Of a DNA stretch of 64,000 nt, positions 46,801 through 61,800 are shown piece by piece (the first letter of the stretch is position 1; every line of letters starts with the position of its first letter). The DNA comes from Watersipora subatra (Eukaryota; Bryozoa; Gymnolaemata; Cheilostomatida; Watersiporidae), in NCBI RefSeq assembly GCF_963576615.1, contig NC_088711.1, positions 25,824,182-25,888,181 on the forward strand, in the 5' to 3' direction. The position numbers and the translations under genes are program-made. Below the pieces are notes generated by a model that ran no database searches, was not told the DNA's origin, and saw only the letters and a list, made by a program, of their open reading frames with translations.

Positions 46801-49800
46801 CTTTGCCAGTGATACTAAACATTACATTGATCATCTATTAGTGTGCTTGGGAATCCTTTCGCTTCATGATATAGTAATGTTTAGTTTCAGAAAACATACT
46901 TGGGCATGATGAAAATGTTGTTAGAGTCAGATCTGTAGTACTCTAGAGGTGTAAGTATATTGGGATGTGTGCACTGTGAGAGTATCTCTTTCTCAATTCC
47001 AGCTCTTTCACCACTCTCGAGGCATCTTGCTATGATCATTTCATTATCTAATATCCTTTTGTAACATCTTATCTCACCACCGTTAAAACTGAAAAAATCG
47101 ACACCTAAGATATTGCGCATGGGCACTGAGAACATCCGATACAAACTAAATAATGCTCTCCTCATTTAACGACGGGCTCGCTTATCGATGACTCAAAGTT
47201 ACGATGATAAAATGTTAACAAATATGTGTAAAGAAGCAAAACTAGAATAACAAGAAAATACATTTCTTGCAAATTTTGAAGTAGCCATGAATGTATAGAT
47301 ATCACGCATATATACTAGTTGTGGCATTGTTTTTATGTACATACTGTACTCGATGTTTAGGTACATAGCTATTTAGGTACATGCGGTACTTGATGTCATC
47401 CTAATATCAGCTATTTAGGTACATACGGTACTTGATGTCATACTAATATCAGCTATTTAGGTACATACGGTACTTGATGTCATACTAATATCAGCTATTT
47501 AAGTACATACGGTACTTGATGTCATACTAATATCAGCTATTTAAGTACATACGGTACTTGATGTCATACTAATATCAGCTATTTAAGTACATACGGTACT
47601 TGATGTCATACTAATATCAGCTATTTAAGTACATACGGTACTTGATGTCATACTAATATCAGCTATTTAAGTACATACGGTACTTGATGTCATACTAATA
47701 TCAGCTATTTAGGTACATACGGTATGGTACATACATACAACTATGGTACATGCAAATGCTAAATGAAAAGAGAAATGCCAAGAAAGTAAATATTAAGAAT
47801 GAGTAAAAATATGTAACATCTACCTCAATTTACTCTACGATAATGTAACATTTGTTTACTCGCTTATGCATGCACAAAAGCTAAAAGAAAAAGTTAAAAT
47901 TTAATTTAATTTAAAAAAATTCACATTTATTATTTAAACAAGCCAACAGAAAATAGAGAAAGAGAAATGATGAAGAATTACGGTATAGAAAATAAATAGT
48001 TTAGACAAATGCAACGGAGGTTCAAAGGACGGTTCATTTAACAAGGTCTTTATACTGTAACCCCGTCGTTAACGGGAACTACCTGTAAATAATGAGAAAT
48101 CGATAAAAAGATGTTGCAATAATGTTTGTGACCAAGGAGTTGGAGATAGTAAACATTCGACTCTGTTTCTGTTTGAATTGATATCCAAGGAAAAAGTTCT
48201 GTAAAACATGAAATGACCTCTTGCCAGAGTTGAGACTTTTTACAGAAAATGACTTGTTCTAAATACAAAAAAATCCTGCCATGTACGTACATTGTCAATA
48301 TTTCTACAGCCAATAGTTGCCAAATTTTTCAGTTTCTGAACTAGGGGTGACACATAAAAACAAGTGCCGTGATTAGAACTCATGTCATTTAATATTAAAA
48401 CCAAACTTCTACACCCAATTGTCTTAACACTCAAATCTTTTAAATTATGTTGTAAAGTTTGTGGAAACTTTAGATTCTAAGCTTGCTTTATTTCCCAACA
48501 CATGATGTTCACAGTCATTTTAAACAACCCAGTTTCATAAGTAAATGTTAAAAGCCTAAAGGTGAAAATCAGGAATAAATTGTAAAAAATGTTACATAAA
48601 ACTAATAACCTGTTAAATAGTGTCTAGCATATACTTACTCCAAGTTAGTTTGCTTGTCATCTCTTACTACAAACCTACACATTGCATAGCCTACACTTTC
48701 TTTCGTTTGTTTCTCGATTTAGCAAGAATGAAAACCTTTTACAGATTGCTAGTTCATTTATACATTTACGGGTACGCCTATGTATTTTATGTCTCTTTAC
48801 ATCCGTTTATAATGCATTTACGGGTACGCCTATGTATTTTATGTCTCTTTACATCCGTTTATAATGCATTTGTTTCATTGTTACGTATAACTTCATGCAA
48901 TATTATCTATAGAGTTATCATGCATTGTTTTCTACTATGGCACAAACTAAATCTCTTGTAGGGTATTCTTGTAGGAATATCTGCTCCTATGCAACAGTTT
49001 GAACACATGAAGCAATAATCAAAACAAACCAACACCATATATTGAGGCTTGACTGTAATTTATCCTGCATTGTGTCAGAGATGAAACTAGCTGAATCACC
49101 CAGAAACCTCTATGATATGACCAAACTTAGCTTAGTTTTGGCTAAACAAAATCTATCGCGAATTACACTGGAAAAGAATATTAGCATGATAATGAGAATC
49201 GCATGAAAAATGACACGCTGAAGATACATCGGCTTTGTAATAGTTTCTTAGTTTAATCATTGGTCTGTAATCAGGTTTATAAATAATGTTTAAACTTAAC
49301 ATAATAATAGTAGTTTGCCTTTATTTGTAGCAGAAAGTATGCAAAGAGGCATACTTTAAAGAGACACTTTCAAGTATGCAAAGGGACACACAGAAAAAGT
49401 TAACATGAATTCTTTTGTATCATGTTTTGGTTAATCATAGATACTAAACACAGCCGCTAACCTGGAAATTGTGGAATTGTGTCTATGCAAATCCTCAAAG
49501 TGTGATTTCCATTCTGAAGATGACGAAGTCTCCATAGGATTATCTGTAACTATCACAAGCGCAGTAGTTATACGAATACAAGATCAAGTAGCCCCGATAG
49601 TTTAACAGAATAATAATCAGATGATGTCCGGTTTTCAACACAGCAGGAGTAAAAGTTCAAATGTAGATGTTTAGAGTGAGAATGTTTTGATATCAAATCT
49701 GTATGTACAATAACAAATGGGTAACAGATATCTAAAATAACAAATGGGTAACATATATCTAAAATAACAAATGGGTAACATATATCTACAATAACAAATG

Positions 49801-52800
49801 GGTAACAGATATCTAAAATAACAAATGGGTAACAGATATCTACAATAACAAATGGGTAACAGATATCTAAAATAACAAATGGGTAACAGATATCTAAAAT
49901 AACAAATGGGTAACAGATATCTAAAATAACAAATGGATAACAGATATTTATGATAACAAATAGATAGCAAAATAATACTTATAATAACAAATGGATAAAC
50001 AGATAAATATAACTAGTTGAATGCCAGCGCTGCGCAAGTAATAAACTAATTACCCAATGAATTTGAGTAACCTACCTGATAAGCTAGTAACCTGATCTAA
50101 ATCTTTACTATAATAATAGCTGTGAAGCCAGCTTGACAGTAACGTCATTACGCGTAATGTCGAGCTGGTCAATAATATTTTTGCATGTGCTGCATCAGTA
50201 TGTGCCCTATTTTTCCATAGTGTGAGAAAGACAGCGTAGCGTATTGGATTAGCTTCCAGTCGGCGGACCCGAAGGTTCCGAGTTCAAATCCAGTGAGAAG
50301 CAGATTTGAATGATGGAATGTATATCTCTGCTTATTATGAATCGAAAACACCAGCACATCTGTATTGACATATGACCAATGAGCTGACACTTTAATAATA
50401 ATGAGCTGCTCTATGTACATGATTTTAAAATATTATTAAATGGTGGCAAAAACAATTTGCCCAGCATCTTGTACCGCTATTACGCATATTAAGAAGAACA
50501 ACTCTAGCAATATTGCTGAGCATAGATTTGTAGGACTAGAGTTTTAGCTATGATTTAGTGGTAATTTAGTCAGCACCTAACTAAAATCGTTAGAGTGAGT
50601 GGCTCATGATTGGCTACCTTTTTTACAGTGCTGAGGTATGCAGACCGGGTCAGAGACCGGTCCAGGCAGACTGACTCCGGCACCATTGAGTGTACGCACT
50701 CTAAAAAAGTAGGTTTGGGCATCTGCAAGTTTCTCCTTCTCGATGAGCTGTGAGTTTTCCTTGACATACGCTATAACTTCTTTCCACTCCCAGGATTCTA
50801 AAACAACAGATTTCCTCTTAGATTTGTGATGTGAGAAAAGGTTGAGGAGTCTGACTTGACCACAAAGTTAGTGGTGACAAAGTTAGTGGTGACAAAAGGA
50901 CACTGGTGGTGACAGGAATGACACCTGATCTTATTGCTCTGTGCAACTGGTTATGTCTGCCGTCGTCGCAGTTCCCTTACTACTGGACTCTTACATGCGC
51001 AGCCAAGATCACAGAGCCATTATTTGTGCAACAAAAACAATGAAAAAACATGCACAGCCTCTGCTAGCAATTAGTTAAGTAGGCATCATACTCAATCTTA
51101 CAAAAATTGCTCAAACACACTTCGATAGCAAAGATGACCTATAAAATCAACTTCCTGTAAATCATCGTTTCATAAATTCAAAACGAATGTGTGGTTTGAT
51201 GCAATACAAAGTTTATTAAATAGGTGGTTTGATGCAATACCAGGTTTATTAAATAGGTGGTTTGATGCAATACTAGGTTTATTAAATAGGTGGTTTGATG
51301 CAATACCAGGTTTATTAAATAGGTCTGCATATTAACTAATGTAAAAATCTACTGAGCAAAATGTGAAGTAGCTTGTTTGACAATTGCAGTTTTACGATAG
51401 AGAAAACCTAATTTGAGGCAGATATTTACATTGTACATCCGATTAGTGACAGTTCTCATATAATTTCCTAACCAACCATAAACGCCGATGGTACAAAAAA
51501 TCTGGATAACTCAATTCAGTGTTTACATAAAAATGTGGTTCTGTAAAATTCCTCAACCAAGGGATAGAGAAAAAAAGTAGACGACTCCTACCCGTGTGGC
51601 TGCTTTCAATTGCATAACCCTCTATTGGTGAACGACCCACGTATCTAGGAGGATTCCAACTAAGTACGATTGAGCCATCATCTGTGTCTTCCACCAATGG
51701 TTTATCTGGCGGATCAGCAACGTCTAAATGTCACATGAAAACAAATTCTCACATGTGCTTAACCGATGGAAGAAGCAATGAGTTTAAGGTAAGGCTAAAT
51801 CTCGACATAGCAGAGCAACATGAACTAATTATAATATTGGCTGGTCAACCAAATGGTATAAGATGTGGTTGGACTACAATGGATGGTCTGGGCAGATTGT
51901 AGATGCGATCTGAGAATTTTAGACAGCAAATATATACAAACACAGCATCAAGCATTCAGGGCATTTAGACGATGATCATAACTGTCTATATCAGGTAGCG
52001 TAACCATAAAACATAATTTTTTAAAGTGTTCTAACTTTTTGTTGATCAGGCAAAATGATACTAGTTTGTAGTAGCAGAAAACAGAATGGACAATATACGA
52101 TTCTGGTAAAATAGCGATAGGCCTTTTGGTTTTACAGCCATCTTTCTGAGCTGTAAATAGGCATTACACGTAAATAGAAAATATTGCAGATAAAAATTAG
52201 TTTCTTTAAATTTGTTTAAAAAATGTTTTACGTGTTTTATTTGAAAAATTTGTCAAAAATTATCTCAACTTATTCTGACTGAAAAATAACAACTTGGCCA
52301 TTATAGTGTCATTTAGATCATACGTATATCTAAAAAATAATAGAATCTATAAAAAGTAAATCTTGTAAATTTTCTTTGGAAGTCAAACTAGTTTAACAAA
52401 CTGCGGTAGGAAAATATTAGATAGATGTTATATGTCTGGTCATACCTATGACATCTATAAGGGCTGATCTTTCAACTTCTCCCATTTCACTGACAGCATA
52501 ACAAGTGTATGAGCCTGTGTCAGCTATTGTAGACCTCTTGAGCTGAAAAGGTCAGCAGATGTTTTTCATCATTGGAAGACAGGTGTGAAAATGTAACAAT
52601 AGCTAGTGGCAAGGAATTCAAAAAAATATTCCTGCATATGCATTTGATTATGCTAGCATTTATTGGTGTCTCATCACTGAGCATGTATCTCTGCTAATAT
52701 CTCCGTTTTGTATAATTGCAGAACATTGACAAAAAACTTTGCAGTAGGGTAATACAAAATTGAAAAAATCCTTACACTGAAACCATAGTGTCCATAATCT

Positions 52801-55800
52801 GATTCCATCCAGTCTATTCTCTCATCAGGTAAAGCAATTTTACCATCTGGTGTTTTCCAGTAAATGTTTGGTTTTGGTTTTCCTGAGATATGGCATTCTA
52901 AAAGTGCTTCTTCGCCCACTTTTACTGTAACACTGTCAGGTTCAAAATTGAAGGAAGGTTCCATCATGGAGTTGCTCAGTGCTGTGATCTGTAAATATAA
53001 ACACCGATATTATTTCTCCTGCCATGCATACCAAGAATGTACATCGAATTACACCAAAAGTCTGAAACTAACTTTAAAACTGAGTTTTTGCTGCCAGCTG
53101 TTTGATGACTTTGCATTAGGACTTCTGGATCTGCGCCGAATCAATTTTAGTTTCATTTTCTTCTCCGACTTTTCCTCATCGCCTGCTGAGAGATAGTGCG
53201 AGGTGGCATTTCCAACATCAAGAGGAAATCTGTCTTGACCTCTTCCAATAATTCCTAAAACAGCAAACAGCTGTTTTCACTCCGCACCTGGAATAACTGG
53301 GTTGCTTCTGCACGTATTTTTGTTACCCACCTAAAGCTATGCCAGATATCCATCCTTGCTGGCCAGGGTGGTGAGCACACGCAGGTTTGAAGACATGAAA
53401 CCTGTTGGCTTCTTCATCTGTGCTTAGCAGTTGCACCATGTCTCCTCTTGAGCAGCTTATATCATCAGCCGTGTCAGCATTGTACTTGGACAGCACACGC
53501 ACAAATGGTAGTCTCTGGAGACAACATGTAAAAGATGTTTAAAAAACTTTCTCATCTTGGATGATTTATTTTTAGTTTAAGTGTCAGAAGTATCGACAGC
53601 AATTTGAAAAACTTCATCAAGACTGAAAATAAGTTAAATTATTTGTAGAAATAAAACTAAGATACGCAGAATCTGTTTGAATCAAACTTATGCTTTTTCA
53701 GTCATTAACCGATGCTAGATGCTTTTAGTATGACAAACAGCATCAATATTCTTTGTATAACTGTTGCCACAACTGGCACCAGTGAGGAGTTTTGCTAAAT
53801 AATTGGATTGCAGATATAAACAGTTTGAGCCATGCGCGGTAGCGAAAGGAATGTCAACAAGCTGTATGTAGCTCTCACCTGGTAATGCTGGTGGCAATGA
53901 GAAAACAGGAGTAGTCGATGCTAGAAATAAGCTGAGATGCATTACAGCGTTTTGCAGTTGAAGTGCACTCACTCTTCAATCGAATGACTGAGGGAACTGA
54001 TCAGAAATCTGTGAATCTCAATTTATAAATAATAACACAAATCTTTAAAATAAGACGGGGACACATCAGGGGGTCCAATATTATATTCTCAGTGTGATGC
54101 ACAGACACATTGCCATCTGCATTCATGATAACAAATATACAGACGCACCATCACAAACCTTTACTAAACACATATTTTCACACAGATTAGAGGTTAGCCA
54201 AAGAAAACAAAAAAGTCACAATCACCGCTTTGATTTTTTTCAAACACCAAAATGAATTGCTCGACATAAAAAAATATATGCTGATCTCAAGCATAACATT
54301 AGGGCATACGTAACAAACTATTTCTCAAAACATAAACACACATCAAAAACTAGAAATCGTATTTAAATGCTTATGTAATATATGTTTACAAATAAAAAAT
54401 TCGTATAAGAAAATATACAGTACTGTATTTGTTAATATTTAGAAAAATGTGTTAACTAATTAGACGAAAACTGGTAAGTATGAAAGTTGAACAAAGATGC
54501 ATAATAAATGATATAAATGGAGTCAGAGTCAAGAAGATGCGCATGCACACGCCTGGGCAAGAAACACTCTTAACCGTGTCCGGCGAGCATGCAGACCTCA
54601 GTTCAGCCATACGTCACCTGATACTCACGTTTGGCTTAGGCTGGTCTGCACAAACGGACTTATGCTTGCCTTTCTTAGAAAACAACGAGGATTTTCTTTG
54701 AACCGGACGACTGATAGTTGTGCTGTCTACTTGGTCATCTAGGCCGAGAACTGGTTCGGGCAAGCCTGAAGGTTTACCTCCTTTCACATAGGACATCGGG
54801 TTCTGCAAAGCTACAAACAAAAACATTGTCTAAATGACATCCCCTATGCTCTACTCCTACTCAATTCACGTAGTCAATGTAACCAGAACTCTCTTTATAA
54901 AATATTTTTCAAAATACAAGGTTTCTAAATAGACAAAAAGATAAGCAAAGCCGCTGAAGCGACTGGTAACTCACCTCGTAAAATGTCTCCCTGCATATCT
55001 AGCATGTTCCTTATTTGGGAAGTCCACTGCTCCTTGTGTTTGCTGTTACTGGTTTGTATGAAGACTGTGAGAGAGTGACCTGGAGTTTTGTCTAGTAACT
55101 TGAAAAGGAGGGGGCTGTTTGGTACATCACTCTCTAATGACATCTTGTTAACCTGTGTAGGAAATTTTAACAGTGAGACAATTATAGTGTATAATAGTCA
55201 TGCGCCATAGCCGTCTGTCCAATGCTGCCTGAGTAGACAACTACTAAATATGGCCAATCATTTAAATAAAATGTAATTAAACGCTGATACATTTAATGCA
55301 TGCGTATGTACAGAAAATTAAAAGCTCACACTAGTACCTGGTTGTTAGTAATTATTAGAATCTGCTTTTGTGCGCTACATTTCATCTTATAATTGGGGTT
55401 TTGAAATGACAAATAAAAAATGTTCACAAATGGTAAAAAGTTACTGCTTGCAAATCTCTTTGCGTTTTAGCCATGTATGAAATTATTTAATAAACAAAGT
55501 GTAAAATATATCAATCTTTCAAAGTGTACAATACATCAATCTTTCAACTATAGATCTATGTAAACAAAACACCATAATAACAATTACATGATAGTTTAAT
55601 AAAAATATTGTGCTACAAGTGGTTATCTTGCGGCATAGTGGAGAGGTCAATGGAAAAGGGCAACTTTTTGTTGCACATAAATATTGCTGCGAAAGTTTTA
55701 AGTTTTTGTCACAACTGCCTGTTGGGAAAAATTGCAACTATTTTCCAAAATAAAGAGAGGCTTCAAATTTAAGAAAATAAATTTTCATGTTTATCATCCC

Positions 55801-58800
55801 TTGCAGAGTTGGTTTGTGGATTAGGTGTTAGATCAAACTTTCTCTTTTGAAAGATAACCAATAACGAGCTCCACAAAGCCAAATTTTTAGCTAGAGCTTT
55901 TTACTGTAAAATTAACAATTATCAGTTTACCGCAGAGAGGGCCCCAAAGCTATGGTCCTTGTCAGGTCTTTGCATGCTTTGCATGGCAACTAGCAGTAAA
56001 GAACTCTTTTCAGAGTACGTTGATGTCTAATACATAACATAAAAAAATGTCTTCATGTTTTTTAAAATAATATAATGCAATAAATTCTATTTTAATCATG
56101 GAGTAATTTTCATAAAACGGAATTGAATCAAATCTTTTTTTAAATTCAACGTAAGACGGATAGCCAAGCAATACATAAGTGAAAAAATAAGGGAATATGA
56201 ATTCTTTATACGTAACCTAGAGGAGTGAGCATGATAAAACATAAAAAGTATTTATGATTTAAAGCTCAGAGTCAAGCTTTATGTTGGCCCATAAATAAAA
56301 ACTTCCAGCTTTTGGTCTGGATAGGAAGCAAAGATGGTGAGTTATTTAGTCAGACAGCTCAGCAAAATTTAAATCCAAGCTGATTTGGGTGCCTTCAGGT
56401 TCTCTATAAGTAACCTAGATGGTTGCAGGTGACAAAATATAAAAAACTAACAATAACAGAATAGGGTAGGCGGTAAACATTCTTTTAATCCAACGCGTAT
56501 CTTTAAACTTGGAGTTGTCCTTTACACATCGACATCAGCAATTTATGACTAACATGATAATTACTCTATTGATAACCCACAAATGAATCCAATAACACAT
56601 TTTGAGCATACACTAAAGCTATTTACTGTAGTTTAAAGCATTTAAATATTTATGCAAATCTCTGGAACAGCTTTTGTTGATACATCGATGATGCATCGTT
56701 GATGCATGTCCATATCTATTGTCAATGATCCCATTCAATTCGGTTAGAGGGTACTATCTTGTAGCCCAGTCAAGGCAAACACTGCCTGTAAGGTTCACCC
56801 AAATCGAATCCACACCAATGACCCAATAAAGAATTTGATATCACATCAAACACTAGATTTTATAAACATCTAAGAAAGCTGCAATGAATACACTATGATA
56901 GATGCACATGTTAGTAAAGCTTGCTCTGGTTGGTGGCTCATTCTACAGCACGCTGACTGCTGACTTCTAGTGAGTTCCGAAAAGTAGAGGTCAGTTTAGC
57001 GGCATCAGAATTATTGAAGAACCAAATATATGCTGTTTTAAGGTTAACATCATCACACAAAGCTATTACATAGATATATCAGGCTTCTTTCAGCCTTCTG
57101 GCCTCTGGCCCTCACCTTGATGGAGTGTTTGAAGATATAATGGGGTTGGACAAGGGCGTTCTTACTCTCTATCACTTCACTTAGAATAATAATCTGCTCA
57201 AACACAAATATTCTTCTCTCTTTGAACTTCAAGTCAGTCTTATTAGGATGATATTCCGCCACTGGCAGCGTATCTTGTAATAGCAGCTTTCCATGAGCTG
57301 TCAGCTTCCCCTGTACAGAGGAATACGCAGTACGATATCAAAAGATAGCAAAGCCGCACTTGGCAAAGCCTTAGCTCCAGACATTAAACATAATATGTGA
57401 TTGTATTAGAGGCAACACACAGCTTAAAGAATGACCTTGAATATGGTAAGTGTCAAACCTCAAAGCCCTGTAGCCTGCCAACGTTCATCATGTCATTGGC
57501 TTCCTTGGGCACACGGTGCATCACTGAGATGGCATCCTCAAGTGATCTAGTTGGCTCCCCACTTCTCTTTGTGTACTTGAGGATGTCCTTGAGCAGCAAC
57601 TGGTACTTCATAATGCGCTGTACAGGCTTTATAAGCAGGTCTGTCAGCTGTAGTCGGTGGTTCAGCACTCCTTTTATTTCCTACATAAAGCCCCTCGATT
57701 AGTTAGCAAAGGGGAGAAACATCTGTTTGTAAAATTGTATGTATTCTTTGATATAAAGACAGCTTATGCGCTGACACAAATGCAAAGCTAAAAATTAGCC
57801 TCAGGCAAAAATAGTTGCATCATCTCAAATAACTAAATTTCAAAAACCTGTATATCTTATCATTCTGTATCTGCATAGCACCAACTTTAATGCATTACAC
57901 ACCACGGCTCAGCTAGAGCAACTCGACACAGCGTATGACAAAAAGTTGCGTATGGCCAGGATAGGCGTGGCTTAAATAGCCTTCTTCATACAAAATGTTT
58001 CTGATTAGTGAGTAGCTAATTAATTAGCCTATCGTATTTGTACTTAAACAAAAGGAAACAATTATCTGCCTGTGTTGAACTAATAGAAAATATGTTTACA
58101 GCCCACCTTGAGCTCAGTTTCACTTTGCAAAAGCTATTTTTCTATCGCAAATTTTTTGTCTGCAATGACCAGTCGTGTCAGACGCATTACAGCTATAAGG
58201 TTTCACTAATTGTAGATCAATGAACTAATAATGATTTTCTATTGAAAAATAGTACTACTGAGAGTAATTGTATTATTTTTAGCAGTAATAATTATCTTGT
58301 AAGCTATAATATTAAGATTAATAACTCGTCTAACTTGGAACACGCTCGACTTGTTACTCACTGTAGTAGCGTAAATGGCCGCAAATGTTTCCATTCCCAT
58401 TCTGCAAACCATTTGTAGCCGTTTATGGATCAAGTGATGTAAAATTTTAGTCTCATTAATTTGGAATAGAAATATTTTATATAAGCCATCTGACTCAAAA
58501 GTTGTGACAATTTTTATGTGCTCTTGTCAAATTTTAGGTTTTACTGAATATAGATGCTACCCGACAGACGAACATTCGTGTTATAACAAAGGTAGATACG
58601 AACGGAATTGTTTGTACAGACGCCACCCCATAACTACCCTTTATAACTATATTTACCAGAGTTGCATTAAAGCTCATTGCACTCATTGATATGCTTGCTA
58701 TAGTTTGCAGCTAATCTGGCTTTTTATGTGCAATAGAACAGGAGTTATGAGTGTCGATCCATTGTAAGCCGAATTTATATAACAATGATGCTATCAAATA

Positions 58801-61800
58801 ATATTTTATAAGCTTAAGCTATTAAAGTGGGGGTCCTACCACACAAAGCTGTCGTCAGAATAGTCACTTTTAAAATCACTGTCGTCACTTTTAAAATCAC
58901 TGTCGTCACTTTTAAAATCACTGTCAACCTTTTTCAAATTGGTAACCAAAACAACCTCTTTCTTCACATTCGTTATTTTAATACAAATATCTATACTGGT
59001 GGCACTGGGTTGCGTTAAAATTCTGAAACTTGCTAGGTTTGAACTTCTGCTAACCGAAAGCATGGCTCAACCAGCGACCTTCACAAACATATTAGTGATG
59101 TTTGGGAGCGTTGCTGATTACTCCGCGAAGAGTGACAGCCGTCTTAGGTTTTTAGAGCTATATTTCTTGTACGGAAAATAGACCGAGATTGCCTTTAATA
59201 ATCGCTGTCAGTCACAGACTTGGAAACGGATTTGCTGTCAATGTCGTGGCATTTCATTGCTTTAATTATTTGGCAGTCTATAAATGCTGGGCCAGATGCT
59301 TCAAACCAAAACTAGTGAAGTTTCGGTTGACCGTGGTGATTTATGAACAAATAATAAGTTGGCCTAAGTTAGTAATGGTACGGCAACACGTAACAAAATT
59401 TCCGTTGGTTCTAACCAAAATCACGAAATGATTGAAACACACAGAATTATTCTGCGCTGCTAGAATCGTGCTAACGAGCACGATCTCAGCAGCTTTTGCA
59501 ATTAGTATAGTCAAAGAGACGTATAATGACACACAATAGTAAAAGTATAAGTGCAAATCAACATAGTACACACGATGCAATTACTTAAATTGCGTTATTG
59601 AATGTATTTATTGTTTGGACACTATAGCTACAATTTGTTTATTTTTTAATTATATTTCCTTTTTAGCAGCAAAAGTTTTGCGGTAGAGAATGTCGACATA
59701 TCTAGCGCAAACAAGTCAGTTGCATCGTATTTACTATGATAACTTTCTGTAATAATTTTCTTGTGTGTCGCATTATGTTTTCGGACTACGTATATCTTAA
59801 AATTTGCTAGTCGTGTTTGCTAACTAATAATAGCGCGACTTAGACAGTTACATCGTGTGTTCTATGTTGAAATGCTTCCGTATTTTTATTGTGTGTCACG
59901 GTACATGTCTTGGACTATACTAATTGCTAAAGCTGCTAGAATCGTGCTCGCTAATAATTTGTTTAATCTGTTAAAAGCGTTTCGTCGACGATCTCGGTGG
60001 GCATGCACAGCTCAAATAATTCTGTGAATTTTGACCGATTAATTCTGCGTTTTTCGTGATTTCGGCCAGAACTCCAAACCAACGAAAAATTCGTTACGTG
60101 CAGCCGTACCTTTAGTAATCCTATTTACGCAATCCTCGTCACCTACATTGGTAAATGGTCGTCTCGTCTGTCACTTTTTAAATATCCCTGTCGTCGGGTC
60201 GTCAGAATCGTCACAAAACATGGGAGGACCCCCTAAAGTGTGATTGATGTCATGTTTCTATGATGCCCATGACTTGCATCATGCGGATTTGGAGTTGTGT
60301 TACCATGTAAATTAAATGTTTCTACAGCCATTCGCATTATGTGGACTGACTCCGGCGCCTTGTTGAAAAAAGGTAAGGAATTGTACGCTATAAGTTAATA
60401 ATTAGCGACGCACATGTTAACAATGCAAAGGAAATTAGGACGACGGAAGTATTGAAAATGTTTAAAATTGAATAGCTGGCGTGGTATTTTAATGCACATC
60501 ATTCGCAAGTGTTGTTTCCATTATTCGCAAGCATAATGGATTCGATAAAGTTTTGCGAATCGCAAAATTTGCTTAGCTGGCGGATTTATGCCGTTTCCAT
60601 GATGCGGTTAATTTGAGAATTGGCTCAAATTTGCGAATCATGCGCGTCATGGGAACATAGTGAATAAGTTTCTGTTATATAATAATCTATCAAATGCTAC
60701 AAATATATATTCAAGAACAAGTGACATAAACAAACCATACTTATAATACATACAGAAACAAATATTAACATTTTTGAAACAAAAATATTTGCATCGTTTG
60801 CTCGGCCAGTTGCGTTCCGATTGTTGATTTCGTTTTGAAACATTTTATCTTCCTCTGGCTTTTAAATACTTTCCACAGTGTCTTCTGGCCTCAACTTCTC
60901 TTTTACACAGCTAAACTAGTTGATATTAGCTTCCAAACAATTTTTTTAGCTGAGAAAAACTTTCATGCGTTGCTATTTGAAAAACTTTCAGCGAAAATAA
61001 TGATCAACTTTTATCCCATGCGAGCTGCACAAGTTATAGTCTGAGATAACTTATAAACGAAATAGCCTAACGAATGACCGCCCGAAATGTATCTCGTTCA
61101 CAGGTTTAGGAGCATCTGTATGTAATTGCGTCCCGATAAAACTGATTTGGTAGCAAAAGAGTTGATATAACTTTTGCGGAACTTTCTGAGCAAAGTATGT
61201 CAACCATGAGGTCAAAATTATTTAAATAAAATTTGTTACCCACTACCTTGCGTAACGACATTTTTATCTCTACCTTGTATACAAACATGCCTTGTATAAC
61301 AGAAACATGGGAGCATAAATATAACCAGGAACCTCTGGCTACCAGCAACAAATCCTAGATACACCTTTCCTTTTATACAGTGTAATCATTATAATGAGTC
61401 ATCAAGGAACTAAACAGTTCTATCATAAAATTGATGATTGTAACATATTCTTGGATTCCATTCAACTATGTGGACTATTGTGCTGTAAAAAGAGTTGAAA
61501 TTAGGACATAATTGGAAAAGAAAGTGCTACCTACATTGAATACAGTGTCTAGATATTCAGCAACGATGAACTCCGACTTTGGTTTGTTCTCACAGTACTT
61601 GACATACATGTACAGCCGCTTTTCCTGCAATGGGCATCAGTTCTACATTAATACATGCATAAATAAAATAACAAAATATTTGGATGTTGAAGATTTCAGT
61701 TGAAAGAACTAAGAGGATTACATAAGATTATTAATGAGTAGAAAGATTATAGAAATCATCTCTTGGAGTAGTATAACACTGCATAGCTACAGAGCCATTG

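Larger units (their letters stand above)
58640..61040. mobile_element. Truncated family 1 element split by a later insertion
   Basis: Parts at about 58640-58815 (ctcattgcactcattgatat; gtcgatccattgtaagcc) and 60665-61040 (aataatctatcaaatgctac; aaacaaaccatacttataat) are successive pieces of the 37227-38711 element in the same orientation. The 1.85 kb between them is a separate insertion. Both terminal repeats are missing. Confidence 0.75.

Noticed and set aside
48240-48434. Minus-strand open frame of 64 codons in a Trio/Kalirin intron
   Set aside because: No phase-compatible acceptor/donor pair, and the kinase-like exons on both sides join directly.
55928-55990. Open segment on minus ([18 protein letters not shown]) with a gtaaac donor
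   Set aside because: The PH exons on either side already join in phase 0 and match the family without it; an unused cassette cannot be excluded.
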